From G039029935 sp039029935 (GTDB lineage: Bacteria; Chloroflexota; Anaerolineae; Caldilineales; Caldilineaceae), in the NCBI GenBank assembly GCA_039029935.1, contig JBCCFC010000621.1, positions 1 to 8,067 on the forward strand: 8,067 bases of DNA. The letters run 5' to 3'. Of this stretch, positions 4,824 through 8,067 are shown one piece after another. Under the pieces are notes generated by a model. That model saw only the letters and a list, made by a program, of their open reading frames with translations, was not told the DNA's origin and made no database searches. The position numbers and the translations under genes are program-made. How positions within the stretch are numbered: position 1 is the first letter of the stretch; every line of letters starts with the position of its first letter.

Positions 4824-5966
4824 GTGAGTAATCAATCAGTACCATTAACCGAAGAAACACTTATCGAGGCTCTTGAGTGCATACCAGGATCACGCTTTCA
4901 ATTTCCCGAACAAGCTGCCTTGTGGATAGAACAACATGATCCTGAACTGATTCAAGAAATGCTGCTAAAAATTCTCTTAGAAACGCCAAGAGGTATATTC
5001 CCAAGAGAGCAAGTTATTTTGGGGCATATCAATCCCATGATGATTATTTCTCGACTTGTTGCTCATCTGTTTGATATTGATAAAGAGCAGCATCGCAGTA
5101 TTCTGTCTAAACTTCATTTTTTTACAGCAGGGGTGGAACGGCTAAACCTGCCGACTTCAGATCCGATTATTCAAAACCTCTTGGCATTATTGGCGGAACC
5201 AACAACTACAGACCGATATATGGTTGTGAAGCTGCTTTGTCGTTTTGGTTGCCCTGATTTATTCGACCACTTTTTGTTATACCTGGACGATGAAGATAGA
5301 AGTGTCTATTGTCAAATTGTCCAAGGGCTGATTTGGTTTGATCTATCCCGCTCCCTCCCCATTATCAAACCATTACTGCAAAGTAGCGATGAAATACTAC
5401 GCTGGCAGATTTGCGGTGCGTTGTCTTGGGATACCGACGACTCTAATGCTCAAATTATGGTGATTGAATTATTGGTAGATCGACTACTACATGACATGGA
5501 TAGCGATGTTCGCTTCAATGCAACATTTGCCTTAAGTAAAGTTGGTGATCTTCGTGCCGTTGAAGCTCTGACATATGCCGCTCTGTACGATGATGGAATG
5601 GATTATGATACACACCGAATCGATCATATCGCTGCCGAGGCAATCGAGGAGATTATTATCCGTGATATACCAAAGCTGTTGAAGTCATCGGATATCGAGG
5701 TAATCATAAAATTCTTGCCAGATGAGTTTAGGCAAACACAGTTCTGCACAGCTTTGCTCGATACAATTTGCAATATACCTGTTGATTATGGTTCTCTGTT
5801 GGCAATCAAAACCGACCATCGCTTGACTTGGGACACGCAGGGTACACCCTATTGCGACCTAAATAAACCATTCGGTGTTCAGTTCTATTGCTTCTATGAG
5901 TATCGAGATAGTTACTTTACTATGGTCTTTTTACGAACCGAGAATCAATGGTTGATGAAAGTCTGA
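4824..5966 (+). CDS. HEAT-repeat-like protein of unknown function
   Basis: A 380-residue soluble protein that I cannot assign to a named family. From about residue 110 to 280 it reads as paired amphipathic helices of the HEAT/armadillo type. The clearest units are DRYMVVKLLCRFGCPDLFDHF (130-150), SSDEILRWQICGALSWD (187-203) and DMDSDVRFNATFALSKVGDLRAVEAL (224-249), the last being a near-consensus HEAT repeat. Such repeats build curved scaffolds that bind other proteins or nucleic acid. The N-terminal ~100 and C-terminal ~100 residues are helical and mixed, respectively, without recognised motifs; the last 35 are aromatic-rich (FGVQFYCFYEYRDSYF). No membrane segment or signal peptide is visible. 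The start is GTG at 4824; AGGAG lies 13 nt upstream, somewhat far, so the start is less certain than the frame. It seems to be a single-gene unit between two hairpins. I infer no function. Confidence 0.75.
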   Translation: MSNQSVPLTEETLIEALECIPGSRFQFPEQAALWIEQHDPELIQEMLLKILLETPRGIFPREQVILGHINPMMIISRLVAHLFDIDKEQHRSILSKLHFFTAGVERLNLPTSDPIIQNLLALLAEPTTTDRYMVVKLLCRFGCPDLFDHFLLYLDDEDRSVYCQIVQGLIWFDLSRSLPIIKPLLQSSDEILRWQICGALSWDTDDSNAQIMVIELLVDRLLHDMDSDVRFNATFALSKVGDLRAVEALTYAALYDDGMDYDTHRIDHIAAEAIEEIIIRDIPKLLKSSDIEVIIKFLPDEFRQTQFCTALLDTICNIPVDYGSLLAIKTDHRLTWDTQGTPYCDLNKPFGVQFYCFYEYRDSYFTMVFLRTENQWLMKV

Positions 5967-5988
5967 CAATCTCGATGTTTGTCTTGAA

Positions 5989-6011
5989 AATGATGAGGTT
6001 TAATCATCATT
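5989..6011 (+). terminator. AT-rich stem-loop between the HEAT-like and AlaX-type genes
   Basis: AATGATGA (5989-5996), a 7-nt loop and TCATCATT (6004-6011) form a perfect 8-bp stem 22 bp after the HEAT-like stop codon. The stem is AT-rich and no T-run follows, so it would be a weak terminator at best. Its position nevertheless suggests that the two flanking genes are transcribed separately. Confidence 0.4.
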
Positions 6012-6072
6012 GTCCTACAGGTAGCCAGATTTACGATAAAACGTCAAAACGAAAAGAAACACAGGGATAACA

Positions 6073-7338
6073 ATGACAAAGCAACTCTATTTTACAGAAA
6101 GCTACACAACGCAAATGCAAACCAATCAATTCACATTGACGACATGGCGGGACAAACCCGCCGTTGTCTTTGATGAAACAATTTTTTACCCCACCTCTGG
6201 CGGTCAACCTTTTGACACGGGTACACTCTACCGCGACTTGGATGTGCCGTTGGCGAAGGTCATTGATGTGGTGATCGACAATGGCACGATCTATCATGTC
6301 CTTGACCAAACTTTTGATGCTCCCACTGATACGGATACAGACAACGAAATCTATGGCACAATCGACTGGCCGCGCCGCTATGACCATATGCAACAGCACT
6401 CTGGGCAACATCTGCTATCACAGGTTTTCTACCACCTATTTGGCTTTGAGACGGTCTCTGTTCACTTTGGAGAGACAGAATCAACGCTTGATTTGGATGT
6501 GGAAAAAATTTCGCCGGAGCAACTGGCCGAAGCCGAAGCGTATGCCAACGAGATTGTCTATGCCAGTACACCAATCAAGGCTTATTTTGTCAACGATACA
6601 GAACTGGATAAAGTCCCGCTACGCCGACCGCCCAAGGTATCAGGCGAGATTCGGATTGTTGAAATAGAGCAATTTGACTATTCCGCCTGTGGTGGGACAC
6701 ATTGCAACACCACTGCTGAAGTTGGGCCGATTAAACTGTTGCGTATGGAGCGACGTAGCAAGAAGAAGCAAAAGCAGACACGGGTGACCTTTTTATGCGG
6801 CAAACGAGCTTTGCAAGATTATATTCAGAAAGACAGTGTGTTGCAGGAGGCTGCCCTCTTGTTTAGCACGGATTATCGTCAGGTCGCGACGCTGATTGAG
6901 CGCAATTTAGAGCAGTTAAAAGCGGCTGAGAAGCAGATTGCGACGCTCAAAGAGGCACAACGGGGTCAGATTGTGGCCGAATTACTCGATACAGCCACAT
7001 TATTAGATTCATATACGGTTATCTCGACTGTGTGGACAAATGAAGATATCGATCATGTCAAAAAAGTGGCGATGGATTTAAAAGAGCATCCCAATGTGAT
7101 TGTGTTGTTTTGTGTGGTTGAGCATCCAGCGGAACACATCGAGGCGTCTCGATATTCGTGTATTTTTACGCGTTCAGATGATGGTGGCCCGCATATGGGC
7201 AATGTGTTGAAGACAACATTAAGCCAATTTAATGGCAAAGGTGGTGGACGACCGGAGTTTGCACAGGGCGGGGGAAGTGGGCTATCTTATGAGATGGCTG
7301 AGGCGTTGTTGGCGTCTGCCAAGGAGCAGCTAATGTAG
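6073..7338 (+). CDS. Alanyl-tRNA editing protein, AlaX/DHHA1 type
   Basis: A 421-residue stand-alone relative of the editing half of alanyl-tRNA synthetase. These proteins hydrolyse mischarged Ser- or Gly-tRNA(Ala) in the cytoplasm and so protect translation from errors at alanine codons. The N-terminal part has YPTSGGQPFDTG at 39-50, as in AlaRS editing domains. The zinc site is complete: HSGQH gives H109 and H113, and ACGGTHC at 205-211 gives C206 and H210. Residues ~265-298 are a predicted helical or coiled-coil linker. The C-terminal part (~310-421) is a DHHA1-like domain with FTRSDDGG (365-372) and the glycine-rich GKGGGRPEFAQGGG (388-401), which resembles the C-Ala tRNA-binding region. 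The length fits the long AlaX class. AGGG sits 6 nt before the ATG, supporting this start. It appears to be a monocistronic housekeeping gene, converging with the DUF3307 gene 32 bp downstream. I would not choose between Ser- and Gly-editing subtypes. Confidence 0.92.
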   Translation: MTKQLYFTESYTTQMQTNQFTLTTWRDKPAVVFDETIFYPTSGGQPFDTGTLYRDLDVPLAKVIDVVIDNGTIYHVLDQTFDAPTDTDTDNEIYGTIDWPRRYDHMQQHSGQHLLSQVFYHLFGFETVSVHFGETESTLDLDVEKISPEQLAEAEAYANEIVYASTPIKAYFVNDTELDKVPLRRPPKVSGEIRIVEIEQFDYSACGGTHCNTTAEVGPIKLLRMERRSKKKQKQTRVTFLCGKRALQDYIQKDSVLQEAALLFSTDYRQVATLIERNLEQLKAAEKQIATLKEAQRGQIVAELLDTATLLDSYTVISTVWTNEDIDHVKKVAMDLKEHPNVIVLFCVVEHPAEHIEASRYSCIFTRSDDGGPHMGNVLKTTLSQFNGKGGGRPEFAQGGGSGLSYEMAEALLASAKEQLM

Positions 7339-7370
7339 GTAGCGGTGTTTATGGTCGGGCATTATGCTGA

Positions 7371-7985
7371 CTATAAAATGAATAGGAAAATCGTAATAAC
7401 CCCCAGCAAAACCATCCCCGCACGTTGGGTAACGGCCAACATTTGTTGTTGCACCCATTTCATCGGCAATGCATTGACCAATGTCCAAAATTCAAACCAG
7501 CTACTACCATCTTCGAGGTTGGTCTGGATGCCTGTCTTTTTGACAAACGATGCGCCTTCATTATTGGCCCAAATCCAAAAGCAAACCAAACTGCCCAAGA
7601 AGGATGCATAAATCAGCGCAGGATATAGCACAGCCGTGGGCAGAATCCCTTCTGGTGGGATTGACGTAATCATAGGGGCAAGCCACGTAAACAAGGCCAG
7701 TGTAACGATGTGGGCAACTTGATCGATGATGAACGCTGCTGTTGTACATTGCGGCCAAAGCGTTGTTTTTGTCCAGTCAATGGCATAGTGTGTAATGCCG
7801 AGCACAAGAATAAATGACATATTTTGCAGTGGGTTGTGTAACAATAAGGCTGTCACAAAAACATAGACCAAGATATGCGGAAGTAGACCGACCACTCCTT
7901 TGGATTTCATGCGTGCAATCCAATTGGTTTGAAGGGGAAAATCGGCGATTAGGCTTCCAAGCAATAATGTAGCAAATAAATTCAT
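7371..7985 (-). CDS. DUF3307-family integral membrane protein
   Basis: A 204-residue, very hydrophobic protein. The first ~95 residues show the DUF3307 pattern: GSLIADFPLQTNW at 10-22, THYAIDW at 65-71 and IIDQVAHI at 86-93, with hydrophobic helices between them. Further hydrophobic segments lie at about 94-108, 117-140 and 186-204, giving five or six membrane spans. The loop at about 141-180 is hydrophilic to mixed. The biochemical role of DUF3307 proteins is unknown to me, and the conserved His and Asp residues are the only hint of an active or metal site. The ATG at 7985 has GAGAGA about 7 nt upstream. The gene converges on the AlaX-type gene, leaving a 32-bp gap with no visible terminator hairpin. 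Confidence 0.8.
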   Translation of the reverse strand: MNLFATLLLGSLIADFPLQTNWIARMKSKGVVGLLPHILVYVFVTALLLHNPLQNMSFILVLGITHYAIDWTKTTLWPQCTTAAFIIDQVAHIVTLALFTWLAPMITSIPPEGILPTAVLYPALIYASFLGSLVCFWIWANNEGASFVKKTGIQTNLEDGSSWFEFWTLVNALPMKWVQQQMLAVTQRAGMVLLGVITIFLFIL

Positions 7986-8067
7986 ATCATTTCTCTCAGT
8001 TTACACTCTGCACACAAATTCAACACAACACTTTGATATCAATGCGATTGCTACAATATTTTTGCTC
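7986..8067 (-). promoter_or_regulatory. Upstream region of the DUF3307 gene
   Basis: This AT-rich stretch should carry the promoter of the leftward DUF3307 gene. On the minus strand a TG-extended TAAACT (8003-7998) is the best -10-like box. A TTGTGT box about 19 bp further upstream is a poor -35. No palindromic operator is evident, and the window ends here. Confidence 0.25.

Noticed and set aside
6260..6574. Antisense frames within the AlaX-type gene
   Set aside because: The AlaX-type protein has complete zinc-site motifs and a good ribosome site, so the opposite-strand frames are shadows.

Overview
The window is a stretch of ordinary-looking bacterial chromosome of moderate GC. Six long genes with recognisable family features, one short gene and one gene fragment are separated by intergenic DNA rich in small repeats. 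The combination of a membrane M50 protease, a membrane-anchored clan-A type glycosidase, a DUF3307 membrane protein, an ImmA/IrrE-type regulator with a PIN-like partner, and repeat-rich spacers would fit a Chloroflexota (Anaerolineae/Ardenticatenia-like) genome. That placement is a guess from gene style, not from a marker gene.

Layout. Positions 6-139 (+) hold the first ~40 codons of an amidinotransferase that stops at a rearrangement or assembly junction. Positions 65-823 (-) hold an M50 metalloprotease whose last ~24 codons are read antisense through that fragment. Positions 860-1345 contain no gene but several repeats, including a 234-bp element with 29-bp inverted ends (28/29 matching). 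Positions 1346-3262 (-) form a compact cluster transcribed leftward: a 39-codon gene not previously listed by simple ORF length cut-offs (3143-3262), an XRE/ImmA-IrrE fusion (1904-3124), and a PIN-like nuclease (1346-1894). Upstream of it (3279-3344) are an 18-bp palindrome and promoter-like boxes. Positions 3510-4655 (+) encode a membrane-anchored glycoside hydrolase, followed at once by a 15-bp tandem repeat array and a hairpin. Positions 4824-5966 (+) encode a HEAT-repeat-like protein of unknown role. Positions 6073-7338 (+) encode an alanyl-tRNA editing protein (AlaX/DHHA1 type). Positions 7371-7985 (-) encode a DUF3307 membrane protein that converges on it.

How the genes work together. 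Only the 1346-3262 cluster looks like a functional unit. Its short intergenic distances (18 and 9 nt), XRE DNA-binding domain, PIN nuclease with all expected acidic residues, and upstream palindrome suggest an autoregulated toxin-antitoxin-like or stress-response module. Two points stand out: the regulator's zinc-protease motif reads HGYAH, without the catalytic Glu of HExxH, and the operon seems to begin with a tiny extra gene that has an excellent Shine-Dalgarno sequence. The remaining genes look like independent single-gene units.
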